Assembly: GCA_963824395.1 (NCBI GenBank)
Contig: CAWGPF010000001.1
Span: 310,001-374,000, forward strand
Reading direction: 5' to 3'
Length of the DNA: 64,000 nucleotides
From: 13-2-20CM-66-19 sp963824395
GTDB taxonomy: Bacteria > Pseudomonadota > Gammaproteobacteria > Steroidobacterales > Steroidobacteraceae
Both the position numbers and the translations under genes were made by a program. A model generated the notes under the pieces. That model did no database searches. It was not told the origin of the DNA and was given only the letters and a program-made list of their open reading frames with translations. Positions 52,270 to 61,311 of this stretch are shown here, one piece after another (position 1 is the stretch's first letter; every line of letters starts with the position of its first letter).

Positions 52270-52484
52270 GATTTCTCCGGGAGTCTTGCCGTGGTTCGCA
52301 CAGGGTGGCTAGGAGCTTTTGATGTCTTCACAGCGCTACGACGAACGGCGGCAGCAAAATTCGACACTGGACGTGTCACTACCTCAGCGGATGGCGGTCG
52401 GGCCGATGCAGAGTAACCAATTTAGCAATACCGTTCAGGGCCGCGACAAACCCCGGTCACTCAATGGCCTGGGTCGGCGGTTGA

Positions 52485-52695
52485 CTAGCTGAATTTCTTC
52501 ATCCCTCTGAACGAAGCGTAAATCGCCATGGCGTGGCCGTGCCCTAGGCCGTGAGCCTTCTTGACTCAGCCAACGATCTCCATCGCCTTGACGCCCGGCT
52601 TCAGCAAACCTTTCTTTTCGGCAAGCTTCCTGAAGTCTGCAGGAGTCTTGCCCGTCTTAGTTTTTGATGTTGTCGATGTACGCATGAAATGTCAT
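52485..52695 (-). pseudogene. decayed DUF4287-family gene
   Basis: From an ATG at 52695 (GGAGG upstream) the frame reads MTFHAYIDNIK, shifts by one base, then continues KTKTGKTPADFRKLAEKKG and GVKAMEIVG, meets TGA where Trp is expected, and continues as HGLGHGHAMAIYASFRG. This is the DUF4287 pattern (about 70 residues) with one frameshift and one nonsense change. The remainder of 52270-52943 shows no other gene. Confidence 0.7.
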
Positions 52696-52943
52696 GGCTT
52701 CCTCCGCTATCCGCAGTTAATCATCCACGGAATGTCCAACCGAGCCCTTGGTGTTGCGGGAATCATTGCTGTTATCGATAAGCTGGATCCAACACAGGGG
52801 GCGATAGGCATCCTGAACCTCGACGGCACCGTAGCTTCCAAGTTCGTGAACGGACTCAAACTTCGGGACGAATCATTTTGAGCTCAGCGGCCTGCCGAGC
52901 GCCTATCGGGTGCGTCGTTCTCCGCGACCGACGCGGGCGGGCG

Positions 52944-54020
52944 TCAACCGGCGAGCTGGCTGCGCTTTTCGAGCCAAGAAACGATCTGCTGAGGGATCTG
53001 CTTGCTGGCAGCGCGGCTTACGTACATCCCGATATGCCCAGTCTGAACCGCGTAGGCGGTATAGTCCCTGCTACCAACATAGCGCCCAACGGATTCGCAC
53101 GCGTCCGGCGGCACAATGTGATCCTGCAGCGCATAGAGATTCAGCAGCGGCTGTCGGATACGCCTCAGATCGACGCCCCTACCGCGAATGCGCAGGCTGC
53201 CGCGTACCAGAGCATTCTCTTGATAGAACCAGCGCACAAACTGGCCAAGCGCGGCGGCGGCTTGAGGTGGACTGTCAAAAATCCAGCGTTCCATGCGCAC
53301 GAAGTCCTCGACCGCGCGTTGGTCAGGACGCCCCGTGAGTAGGCGCACGTACTTCTGCTGTGTAAGACGAAACGGCATGAGGGCCAGAAATAACCCGTTC
53401 AAGACCTCCCCGGGCACGTTACCACAGCTAGCAATCAGGTCCGTATCGAGGCCGCGCATCCAACGTGAGAGAAGGTTGGCGGGCGTGTGAAAATCCACTG
53501 CAGTCGTGATGGTGATGAGATTCGTGATCTGTTCAGCGTGCAGGGCCGTATAACAAAGGCTCAAGACTCCACCCTGGCACACCCCGAGCAAGTTCAGCGA
53601 CGTGCATCCGGTATCGCGCAGAATGTGACGTACGCAGCCTGAGAGATGAACCTCGATATAGTCCTCAAAATCGGTATGGCGATCTGAGTCATCTGGGGTG
53701 CCCCAATCGATCAGATAGACGCTCAGTCCTTGCTCGAGGAGCCGGCGCACAAGCGATCGATCCGGCTGCAAGTCAAGGATGTACGGCCGGTTCACGAGCG
53801 CAAAGCAGATCAGAATCGGCTTAACGGCACGGCGCGCGACCAGGCGGCCCATAACGGGCAGATACTCGTACAGCGTGGTTTTGCCACAGCCGTATACAGC
53901 GCGTTTGGGCGAACAGCCGACGCTGACCTCGCGCGCTTGATGCAGACGTGACAGCGTCTGCGCTACCCGCTGCGTGAGCTCGGCAAGCGATCCACCCGCC
54001 TCAGCCGCGCGGGAATTCAA
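52944..54020 (-). CDS. phaC: class III polyhydroxyalkanoate synthase, PhaC subunit
   Basis: 358 residues, the usual length of class III PhaC (about 355), starting at a TTG that overlaps the phaE stop. The lipase-like box is GVCQGG with Cys148 as the catalytic nucleophile; the Asp lies in LYALQDHIVPP and the His in QTGHIGMY. With PhaE it polymerises 3-hydroxyacyl-CoA into storage polymer on granules. The C subunit follows phaE, the reverse of the order in some Chromatium-type strains. Confidence 0.92.
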   Translation of the reverse strand: MNSRAAEAGGSLAELTQRVAQTLSRLHQAREVSVGCSPKRAVYGCGKTTLYEYLPVMGRLVARRAVKPILICFALVNRPYILDLQPDRSLVRRLLEQGLSVYLIDWGTPDDSDRHTDFEDYIEVHLSGCVRHILRDTGCTSLNLLGVCQGGVLSLCYTALHAEQITNLITITTAVDFHTPANLLSRWMRGLDTDLIASCGNVPGEVLNGLFLALMPFRLTQQKYVRLLTGRPDQRAVEDFVRMERWIFDSPPQAAAALGQFVRWFYQENALVRGSLRIRGRGVDLRRIRQPLLNLYALQDHIVPPDACESVGRYVGSRDYTAYAVQTGHIGMYVSRAASKQIPQQIVSWLEKRSQLAG

Positions 54021-54844
54021 GTACCGCGTCTCCGCTTGCCTGCTGGACGCCTGCTGCGGTCGGCCTTTCTTGGCTTGCCGGATTTGCGCGGTGCGCGTGA
54101 CTCACGAGCGGCTGCGCGGGAGGCGGGAACGGGTGCGGAGGACGGCTGACCTTCCTCCAGCTGCGCCAGTCGCCGCGTCACGTCCTTAATGTGCGCGTAA
54201 AGCGCATCAACCTCACTGCGGGTGGGAAGCCCAAAGGTACGCACCAGAGTCTCGGCATGTCGACGTTGCTCAACCAAGAGCGCAGCGGCCACGTTCGCGA
54301 GCTCACTCTGCAGGCGGCTGAAATCCTCCCCGCGCGCGGTGGTGCCGTAGGCCTCCTCGGCGCAGCTGACCCACAACTCGTAGAGCTTCAGCGTCTGATC
54401 GACGGCCAATGGTGCGGACGGTGTACCCGCACGCGCTACGAAGCTGCGCGCTGCAGCGCGGGCGATCTCACTCCAATGAGCCGCCAGCTGCGTTTGCAGC
54501 TGTGCGAGGCGTGCCAGGAGCTCCCAAACACGCTGCACCTCCGCTTGCGGTACTGCCGCCGGTCCTAGCGGAACGGGGCCGAAGGAGCCGGGCGAGCCCA
54601 TGAGCCCGCCCAGTGGCGCCGCGCTACCCGGCGCGCTGAACCAGGCCATGCCGGGCTGCGACATGCGCAGCCACTGTTCGAACTGTGCTGCGAGGGGGCC
54701 AGCGGCGCTCGCCCAGTCAGGGGTCTGTCCTCCGGACGGATCGGCACGGCCGGCCAAGCCCTTCATCAGCTCAAAAAAGCGCGCCGCGGCAGATGCATAG
54801 GCCTCCCCGGGATTGAACCCTGCGTGTCCGAATGGTGCTTCCAT
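54017..54844 (-). CDS. phaE: class III polyhydroxyalkanoate synthase, PhaE subunit
   Basis: 275 residues. PhaE family pattern: WASAAGPLAAQFEQWLRMSQPG early, then helical VWELLARLAQLQTQLAAHWSEIARAAA, LKLYELWVSCAEEAYG and a late LPTRSEVDALYAHIKDVTRRL coiled segment. The C-terminal 45 residues are highly basic (RKSGKPRKADRSRRPAGKRR), longer than typical. It activates the PhaC subunit. Divergent from phaR. Confidence 0.9.
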   Translation of the reverse strand: MEAPFGHAGFNPGEAYASAAARFFELMKGLAGRADPSGGQTPDWASAAGPLAAQFEQWLRMSQPGMAWFSAPGSAAPLGGLMGSPGSFGPVPLGPAAVPQAEVQRVWELLARLAQLQTQLAAHWSEIARAAARSFVARAGTPSAPLAVDQTLKLYELWVSCAEEAYGTTARGEDFSRLQSELANVAAALLVEQRRHAETLVRTFGLPTRSEVDALYAHIKDVTRRLAQLEEGQPSSAPVPASRAAARESRAPRKSGKPRKADRSRRPAGKRRRGT

Positions 54845-54877
54845 ATGTAGTATGCGCTGCCAAAAAACCGGTGCTGT

Positions 54878-54904
54878 GGATTACAGGTAATCCGTCCGGA
54901 TTAC
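54878..54904. promoter_or_regulatory. candidate operator between phaE and phaR
   Basis: A perfect palindrome GGATTAC-AG-GTAATCC (54878-54893) with an extra half-site GGATTAC at 54898-54904, in the 201-base divergent region. Position suggests the binding site of a regulator such as PhaR, though the sequence is not the TGC-type site described for Paracoccus PhaR. Confidence 0.45.
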
Positions 54905-55045
54905 GTGAGATTCAGGAAAAGTCCGCAATATCGCGCAAATGACCAGCCAATCGTCGCGTGACAGGTTTCATTGTGCGCCGCATACATCGAACCTAGTATT
55001 ATCTAAACCCTGACCGCCCACCGCGGCTGCAGAGAGCGCTTAACC

Positions 55046-55546
55046 ATGGCCGAAGAACGCCTGATACGCAAATACGCCAACCGGCGCCTGTATGACGCGC
55101 AGGATAGCCGGCACGTCACGCTTGACGACCTGCGCAAGCTCCTCGGCACAGGGGTACGGATCAAGGTTGTTGACGACAAGAGCGGCGAGGATGTCACCCG
55201 CAGCGTTCTCCTGCAGATCATCGCGAGCCAGGAGCAATTCGGAACGCCGGTGCTGAGCACTCAGCTGCTTGAGGCCATCATCCGCTTTTACGGTAATCCG
55301 GTTCAGCAATTGCTTACGTCGTACCTCGAGCAGAGCATCGGCGGGCTGCTGCGACAGCAGAACCTGATGCAGGCCGAGATGGCCAAAGCGCTCGAGACGC
55401 CGATGGCTCCCATGGCCGAGATGGCCCGCCAGAACATGGAGACCTGGGCCAAGATGCAGGCATCCATGCTCTCGGCCTTCTCCCCTGCCGCGGCTCCCGC
55501 GGCTGACAAGCCGGACAAACCCGGGGCCGGCAAACGCCGCCGTTGA
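55046..55546 (+). CDS. phaR: polyhydroxyalkanoate synthesis repressor PhaR
   Basis: 166 residues. The N-terminal DNA-binding domain LIRKYANRRLYDAQDSRHVTL is diagnostic, followed by VDDKSGEDVTRSVLLQII and the oligomerisation/phasin-like part with QQNLMQAEMAKALE. The end is Pro/Lys/Arg-rich. PhaR represses phasin and PHA genes until polymer or its own granule binding releases it. It sits between the synthase pair and the reductase/phasin genes. Confidence 0.94.
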   Translation: MAEERLIRKYANRRLYDAQDSRHVTLDDLRKLLGTGVRIKVVDDKSGEDVTRSVLLQIIASQEQFGTPVLSTQLLEAIIRFYGNPVQQLLTSYLEQSIGGLLRQQNLMQAEMAKALETPMAPMAEMARQNMETWAKMQASMLSAFSPAAAPAADKPDKPGAGKRRR

Positions 55547-55636
55547 TGGCGGATCAAGAACCCCGCAGGCACGCACTGTCGCCCCTGGCACTGTGCGGTC
55601 GCGCATCAGTTAACTAGGTAGTGGAGTACTCGTAAC

Positions 55637-56398
55637 GTGGATGTTCGTGGCAAAACCCTCGTATTGACCGGCGCAGGACGTGGCATCGGCCGCGCGCTCG
55701 CACTGCATTTCGCCCGCAAGGGCGCGCAGCTCGCATTACTTGACACCAACGCCGAAGATCTGGAGGAGACGCGGCGGCGTTGCAGCGAAGTCGGCCCTGG
55801 GGCGCAAACCTATCTTGCGAATGTTGCAGACGAGAGCAGTGTGGCCAGCGCGTTTGCACAGGTGGTTGCCGACAGCGGGCGCCTGGATGGTGTCATCAAC
55901 AATGCCGGCATCCTGCGCGATGCGATGCTGGTTAAGGTCAAGGACGGCGCCGTCGTAAGCACCATGACCCTCGCGCAGTGGCAAGCAGTGATCGACGTGA
56001 ACCTGACCGGTGTTTTCCTGTGTGGGCGCGAAGCGGCACAACATATGATCCGGCTGGGGAACGGGGGCGTGATCGTCAATATTTCCAGCATCTCGCGCGC
56101 TGGCAACGTCGGCCAGACCAATTACACCGCCGCCAAGGCGGGGGTGGCAGCGATGTCCGTGGTCTGGGCCAAGGAACTGGCGCGTTACGGCATCCGGGTG
56201 GCCTCGATAGCGCCGGGATTTATCCGCACGCCAATGGTCCAGGCGATGAAGCCCGAGGCGCTCGCAAAAATGACTGGGCCTATTCCACTTGGGCGTCTGG
56301 GCGAGCCGGAGGAAATCGCGCATGCGACCGGATTCATTTTCGAGAATGACCTGTTTACGGGTCGTTGCCTTGAAGTGGACGCAGGGCTTCGAATGTAG
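55637..56398 (+). CDS. phaB: acetoacetyl-CoA reductase-like SDR
   Basis: 253 residues from a GTG. Rossmann TGAGRGIG at 12-19, NNAG, Ser in ISSISRAG, YTAAK with Tyr/Lys catalytic pair, and PGFIRTPM. The family includes FabG and PhaB, which cannot be separated by eye; the surrounding PHA genes favour reduction of acetoacetyl-CoA to 3-hydroxybutyryl-CoA. The symbol is contextual. Confidence 0.82.
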   Translation: MDVRGKTLVLTGAGRGIGRALALHFARKGAQLALLDTNAEDLEETRRRCSEVGPGAQTYLANVADESSVASAFAQVVADSGRLDGVINNAGILRDAMLVKVKDGAVVSTMTLAQWQAVIDVNLTGVFLCGREAAQHMIRLGNGGVIVNISSISRAGNVGQTNYTAAKAGVAAMSVVWAKELARYGIRVASIAPGFIRTPMVQAMKPEALAKMTGPIPLGRLGEPEEIAHATGFIFENDLFTGRCLEVDAGLRM

Positions 56399-56517
56399 AG
56401 TTCTTGTGCCGTGCAAAATTATCTGATGGATAGGTGAACTGACGAATCATGAAATTTGTCGAGCATTCATATGCTTATAAATACTTTGTCCCAAGATATT
56501 GGTACGACAAAATCTTC

Positions 56518-56545
56518 TTGCACTGCATACAAATTGCGGTAGAAT
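56518..56545 (+). promoter_or_regulatory. promoter of the phasin gene
   Basis: TTGCAC (56518-56523) and TAGAAT (56540-56545) with a 16-base spacer, about 35 bases before the phasin start. TGCACTGCA overlapping the -35 box is reminiscent of TGC-type sites bound by PhaR in other bacteria. Confidence 0.5.
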
Positions 56546-56580
56546 AGCCGTCAGACCCACCCAATGCGGAGATGACGAAC

Positions 56581-56937
56581 ATGACCACCCAGACCTTTGA
56601 CCCGACGACCGTACTCGCCGCGACCCGTGAAGCGTTCGCGCCCGTGCTGAAGGCGCAGCAGGAAGGCTTTAAGACCCTGGAGCGCCTGGCCCGCCTGCAG
56701 TACGCCGTAGCCGGTGACGTTCTTGAAACCAGCCTCGCGCGTGTAAACGCGACCTTTGGCGCTACCACGCCCACGGAGCTGCTGAGCAAGCAGACTGAAC
56801 TCACCAGCCAGTTCGTGGACAAGCTCCGCGCGCGCGCTGACGAGTTTGCGACGGTTACCTCTGAGATCCAGACGAAGATGAACGAGTTCGGAGCCGAAGT
56901 CGGCGCGAAGGCAGCGCCCGCCCGCAAAGCGGCCTGA
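56581..56937 (+). CDS. phaP: phasin
   Basis: 118 residues from the ATG at 56581, which has GGAG eight bases before it; an ATG three codons earlier is also possible. All-helical, with a FDPTTVLAATREAFAPVLKAQQEGFKTLERLARLQ-type first half (phasin_2-like) and a Lys/Ala-rich end (KAAPARKAA). Phasins coat PHA granules, set their size and are typically very abundant and PhaR-repressed. It is followed by a strong terminator. Confidence 0.88.
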   Translation: MTTQTFDPTTVLAATREAFAPVLKAQQEGFKTLERLARLQYAVAGDVLETSLARVNATFGATTPTELLSKQTELTSQFVDKLRARADEFATVTSEIQTKMNEFGAEVGAKAAPARKAA

Positions 56938-56952
56938 TATTCTGGCGGTATC

Positions 56953-56990
56953 GTGCACCCGGGGCGGGAGCCCCGGGTGTACCTTTCTTT
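56953..56990 (+). terminator. intrinsic terminator after the phasin gene
   Basis: Arms GTGCACCCGGGGC and GCCCCGGGTGTAC pair over 13 positions (one wobble) with a GGGA loop and the tail CTTTCTTT. It lies 16 bases after the phasin stop. Partial read-through would supply the synthase gene that follows. Confidence 0.85.
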
Positions 56991-57003
56991 GGAAGGCGCC
57001 GCT

Positions 57004-58767
57004 TTGAAGGACAGGTCGAGCAAAAAACAAGGGACTGAATCCCCCGCCGGCGCCAGTGCGTCCGAGACATCCCAACATGAGGCCATGCGGCGCATGCGTG
57101 CTCAGCTGGCCGCCCTCTCCGGCGGCATCGCCCCGGATGACTATGCCCAGGCCTGGTGGGACTGGTATCTGAACCTCGCCGCGCAACCAGACCGACAAAC
57201 TCATCTCATGCACAGCGCCTACGAGAGGACTCTGGACAGCTGGCAGTTCTTCGCACGCGCTGCGGCCGGAGAGCCTCTGGCCCCAGGGCACGAGAGCCTG
57301 GGATTCTCCCACGCCGCCTGGAACCAGTGGCCGTTCAACGCTTACGCACGGGCTTACGCTAATTGGGCATCCTGGTGGCAGCAGGCTCTGGAACCTCCGC
57401 ACGGCGCGAATGCCGCCGCGCTCGCACGCGCGAACTTCGCCGGCCGTATGCTGCTCGAAGCCGCGTCGCCCGCAAATTTTCTGCACACCAATCCCGAACT
57501 GCTGCAGAGGACGGCGGCCGAGTCGGGGCGTAATCTGATTCGCGGCTTGAAGCACTGGCTGGATGACGCGAAGCGTGCTGTGGCCGGTGGTCGCGTACCG
57601 GGCACCGAGGAATTCGAGGTCGGCCAGCACCTCGCAGTCACGCCTGGCAAAGTCGTGTTCCGCAACCACCTGATCGAACTGTTGCAGTACTCACCCCAGA
57701 CCCCGAATGTCTACGCTGAGCCCGTGTTGATCACGCCGGCATGGATCATGAAGTACTACATCCTGGACCTGTCCCCGCGCAACTCCCTGGTTCGCTACCT
57801 CGTCGAGAAGGGACACACGGTCTTCATGATCTCCTGGAAGAACCCGGATGCCGCTGACCGCGACCTGGGCATGGATGATTATGTACGCGAGGGCTTTATT
57901 GCGGCCCTGGCGCAGGTGCGCAGTCGCATTCCCCAACAACCCGTGCATGCGGTGGGGTACTGCATCGGTGGGACTTTACTCGCGATAGCGGCAGCCGCGC
58001 TCGCGCCACAAGCCGATAACCCGCTCGCATCAGTGAGCCTGTTCGCAGCGCAAACTGACTTCAGTGAACCGGGTGAGCTTTCCGTGTTCATAACCCCAAG
58101 CCAGATCGCGATGCTCGAGGCCATGATGCACAAGGCCGGGGTGCTAGAAAGTGAACGCATGGGAGCAGCCTTTGCGTTGCTGCGCTCGCGCGATCTGCTG
58201 TGGACGCCCGCGGTAGATCAGTATGTGCGTGGTGAGCGCCCGAAACTCAACGATCTTATGGCGTGGAACGCCGACGGCACGCGCATGCCCTGGCGGATGC
58301 ACAGCGAGTATCTCGAGCGGCTGTACCTGAACAACGAGCTGGCGCGCGGGGAGTTCACGGTCGAGGGAACAAAGCTCGATTTGGCGGCCATCACAGTACC
58401 GATGTTTGTGGTCGGCACGGAAACTGATCACGTCGCACCGTGGCGCTCAGTCTACAAAGTACGCGCACTGACACGCAGCGCAGACTACACGTTTCTCCTC
58501 ACCAGCGGCGGGCACAACGCCGGCATCGTAAGCGGACCGACGCATCCTAAGCGGCGCCATCGCATGCTCACCTGGAGCAATGCGACGGATAACTTGGCTG
58601 CCGACGAATGGCTCAAGCGCGCGCACTTGGCTGAGGGGTCGTGGTGGCCGGCATGGGAGGCCTGGCTCACTCACCATTCGCGTGCGAAGCAGCGCCCCGC
58701 GCGTGCCGTGACAGTCAATGGCACTGATATCGCCGAGGACGCCCCGGGCCGCTACGTGCGCGGATAG
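57004..58767 (+). CDS. phaC: class I polyhydroxyalkanoate synthase PhaC
   Basis: 587 residues from a TTG at 57004 that has GGAAGG eight bases upstream. A GTG at 56953 gives a longer frame, but it lies in the terminator stem and is unlikely to be used. The class I N-terminal domain (WWDWYLNLAAQPDRQ, SWQFFARAAAGEP, FAGRMLLEAASPANFLHTNPE) precedes the catalytic domain with GYCIGG and Cys320; Asp/His lie in VGTETDHVAPW and LTSGGHNAGIV. It makes short-chain PHA, probably PHB. The presence of a class III PhaEC system nearby gives two synthases in one locus. Confidence 0.92.
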   Translation: MKDRSSKKQGTESPAGASASETSQHEAMRRMRAQLAALSGGIAPDDYAQAWWDWYLNLAAQPDRQTHLMHSAYERTLDSWQFFARAAAGEPLAPGHESLGFSHAAWNQWPFNAYARAYANWASWWQQALEPPHGANAAALARANFAGRMLLEAASPANFLHTNPELLQRTAAESGRNLIRGLKHWLDDAKRAVAGGRVPGTEEFEVGQHLAVTPGKVVFRNHLIELLQYSPQTPNVYAEPVLITPAWIMKYYILDLSPRNSLVRYLVEKGHTVFMISWKNPDAADRDLGMDDYVREGFIAALAQVRSRIPQQPVHAVGYCIGGTLLAIAAAALAPQADNPLASVSLFAAQTDFSEPGELSVFITPSQIAMLEAMMHKAGVLESERMGAAFALLRSRDLLWTPAVDQYVRGERPKLNDLMAWNADGTRMPWRMHSEYLERLYLNNELARGEFTVEGTKLDLAAITVPMFVVGTETDHVAPWRSVYKVRALTRSADYTFLLTSGGHNAGIVSGPTHPKRRHRMLTWSNATDNLAADEWLKRAHLAEGSWWPAWEAWLTHHSRAKQRPARAVTVNGTDIAEDAPGRYVRG

Positions 58768-59346
58768 GCCACCCCTGCGCTGGATCTGAGGGTCCGTGAC
58801 TCTGATGCGCCGCGTCAATTTCAGGACGTTCCCGCGCGACGTAGCGTACGTCCTAAATCGCCCCGATCGGGCGGCACAGGGCTGCACCAAGCGTGCTGAT
58901 GCCAAGCAGCTCCCTAGCTACCAGCTGGGCCCGACCTGAAACACTTATCTGCACCCGCCGGGAGCATCCGGGCAGCCGCGGCGTCGCTGCGGGCGCTTCC
59001 CGGGAAAACTCGGCAGCCCCGAGGGCCGGGGTTACGTCTGGGTCAAGAACACCTAACCCAGTAAAACCACTCTCCTCACCGCGGGACAACATCCAGTGCC
59101 CGGCCCGTGGCCCCCCCGCTAAGCCGCGCGCTACGTCGACGCAGACGGGTAGCGCGCACGACGTGAGACTGCCCGCCACTGGATTCAAACGAACTAACTG
59201 ACCGCTTCGGTACGTAGATCTGCGGATGTGCAGGGACGGCAAGAAGTCCTACGGTCACTCACACGTACCAGTCTCGAGAACGACGCCCTCTCGGTCGCTT
59301 CCCGGCCTGAGCGCCCGGCGCAACATACGAACCAAGGAGATCCATC
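58768..59346. other. intergenic region, no gene recognised
   Basis: 579 bases with only short frames on both strands, none with a recognisable domain or a good ribosome binding site. It must hold the promoter of the aldehyde dehydrogenase gene, whose AAGGAGATCCATC site begins at about 59334. I see no clear sigma-54 or sigma-70 boxes or repeats. Confidence 0.6.
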
Positions 59347-60942
59347 ATGAGTCCGCCCAATTCCGCGCAGTTGCGGCCCGCCCTCGCCCCGGTGGCCAGT
59401 CAAGGCATGCACCTAAGCGCGTCTTTCGAGGGGCATCTGAAGAGCCTCGCACGCACTATCCCTCTGCGCGCGCGCTATGAGAACTTCATCGGCGGTAAGT
59501 GGGTTGCACCGGTTAAGGCAGGATATTTCGACAACATCTCGCCTACTACCGGACAGGTCATCTGCCAGATCGCGCGCTCACAGGCGGAAGATGTTGAACT
59601 CGCCCTCGACGCCGCGCACGCAGCCGCCGAGAAATGGGGACGTACGGCGGTAGCTGAGCGTGCCCGCATGCTCAATCGCATCGCGGACCGCGTCGAGGAG
59701 TATCTGCCCTTCCTGGCCGCGGTTGAGACCTACGACAACGGCAAACCGATCCGGGAAACCAACCTAGCCGACTTGCCTCTGGCCGTGGACCACTTCCGCT
59801 ACTTCGCAAGCTGCGTGCGCGCCCAGGAGGGTTCGCTCGGCGAGCTCGACGATGACACGGTGGCCTACCACTTTCACGAGCCCCTGGGCGTTGTGGGACA
59901 GATCATCCCCTGGAACTTTCCCATCCTGATGGCAGTGTGGAAGCTCGCCCCGGCATTGGCCGCAGGCAACGCTGTCGTTTTGAAGCCGGCGGAGCAGACG
60001 CCGCTGAGCATCATGGTGCTGATGGAATTGATTGCGGATCTGCTGCCACCGGGCGTGCTCAATGTCGTCAACGGCTTTGGCCTGGAAGCGGGTAAACCGC
60101 TCGCCTCCAGTCCGCGCATCAGCAAGATTGCCTTCACCGGGGAGACCACTACCGGCCGGCTGATCATGCAGTATGCCTCGGAAAACATTATCCCGGTCAC
60201 GCTCGAGCTTGGTGGTAAGTCGCCGAATATATTCTTCGCCGACGTCCTCAGTGCCGACGACGCATTCTTTGACAAAGCGCTCGAAGGCTTCGCGATGTTT
60301 GCGCTCAATCAGGGCGAAGTCTGCACGTGCCCCTCTCGAGCGCTCGTGCAGCGCTCCATTTACGATCGTTTCATGGAACGCGCAGTGAAGCGTGTCGAGA
60401 ACATTCGCCAGGGCGACCCGTACGAGATGGGCACACAAATCGGAGCCCAGGCCTCGAGGGACCAATTCGAGAAGATCCTTTCCTACATAGATATTGGCAA
60501 GAAGGAAGGCGCCAAGGTGCTGACGGGGGGTGTGCCAAACCCGCTTCCCGGTGAGCTAGCCGGTGGGTACTACATCAAACCCACGGTGTTTGAAGGGCAC
60601 AACAAGATGCGCATCTTTCAGGAGGAGATCTTTGGCCCGGTGGTTTCGGTTACGACCTTTGACACGCCGGCCGAGGCGCTCGAGATCGCCAATGACACCC
60701 TCTACGGGCTCGGTGCTGGCGTCTGGACACGCGACATCAACGTGGCCTACCGCTTCGGTCGTGGCATCAAGGCGGGAAGGGTCTGGACGAACTGCTACCA
60801 CGCCTATCCGGCCCACTCAGCGTTCGGCGGATACAAGAAGTCCGGCATCGGTCGCGAGACGCACAAGATGATGTTGGACCACTATCAGCAGACGAAGAAT
60901 GTGCTGGTGAGCTACAGCGACAAGGCCTTGGGCTTCTTCTAA
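59347..60942 (+). CDS. NAD-dependent aldehyde dehydrogenase, ExaC/AldB-like
   Basis: 531 residues. ALDH signatures: the cofactor segment PWNFPILMAVWKLAPALAAG, VTLELGGKSPN with active-site Glu, and NQGEVCTCPSRAL with nucleophile Cys326. FGGYKKSGIGRETHK follows near the C terminus. The adjacent GEVCTC and the FIGGKWVAPVKAGYFDNISP start are typical of acetaldehyde dehydrogenases induced during ethanol growth (ExaC). It makes acetate, which the next gene can activate. A first-30-residue extension is longer than in most homologues. Confidence 0.9.
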   Translation: MSPPNSAQLRPALAPVASQGMHLSASFEGHLKSLARTIPLRARYENFIGGKWVAPVKAGYFDNISPTTGQVICQIARSQAEDVELALDAAHAAAEKWGRTAVAERARMLNRIADRVEEYLPFLAAVETYDNGKPIRETNLADLPLAVDHFRYFASCVRAQEGSLGELDDDTVAYHFHEPLGVVGQIIPWNFPILMAVWKLAPALAAGNAVVLKPAEQTPLSIMVLMELIADLLPPGVLNVVNGFGLEAGKPLASSPRISKIAFTGETTTGRLIMQYASENIIPVTLELGGKSPNIFFADVLSADDAFFDKALEGFAMFALNQGEVCTCPSRALVQRSIYDRFMERAVKRVENIRQGDPYEMGTQIGAQASRDQFEKILSYIDIGKKEGAKVLTGGVPNPLPGELAGGYYIKPTVFEGHNKMRIFQEEIFGPVVSVTTFDTPAEALEIANDTLYGLGAGVWTRDINVAYRFGRGIKAGRVWTNCYHAYPAHSAFGGYKKSGIGRETHKMMLDHYQQTKNVLVSYSDKALGFF

Positions 60943-60949
60943 GCGGTTT

Positions 60950-60987
60950 CCGGGACGAACAGGGTTAAGCGGCCCCGTTCGTCCCGG
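60950..60987 (+). terminator. inverted repeat after the aldehyde dehydrogenase gene
   Basis: CCGGGACGAAC (60950-60960) and GTTCGTCCCGG (60977-60987) are perfect complements, starting seven bases after the stop codon. No T run follows. The remaining stretch to 61311 contains no gene I recognise. Confidence 0.6.
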
Positions 60988-61311
60988 CTCACTTGGGTCA
61001 CGGCTAACGTGAACAGGCTGGGTGACGCGCACACCGACAGTCGACTCGCCGGCCCGCGCCCACCCCACTCAATCGTGTGTTACGTACGCCCGACGAGTTT
61101 CGAATAGACCGATGGCGTCTGGTGCCGGCTGATTGCACGTCCAGACGTCTGCGCCTGAAAGCTTATCCGCCTCCGAAGATCGAGGCGCAGCTCAACCGCC
61201 CGAACTGGCGGCGCGGCACGCGCGGCAGTTGACTCGCATACGGACAAGTCCTGATGGCATACGGTCGGGCGCCGCGTTAGCGTATCTAAGAGCACATTAG
61301 GGGGATCAGTC

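Noticed and set aside
56953..57003. upstream GTG as the phaC start
   Set aside because: It lies in the first arm of the phasin terminator and lacks a ribosome binding site; the TTG at 57004 has a good one.
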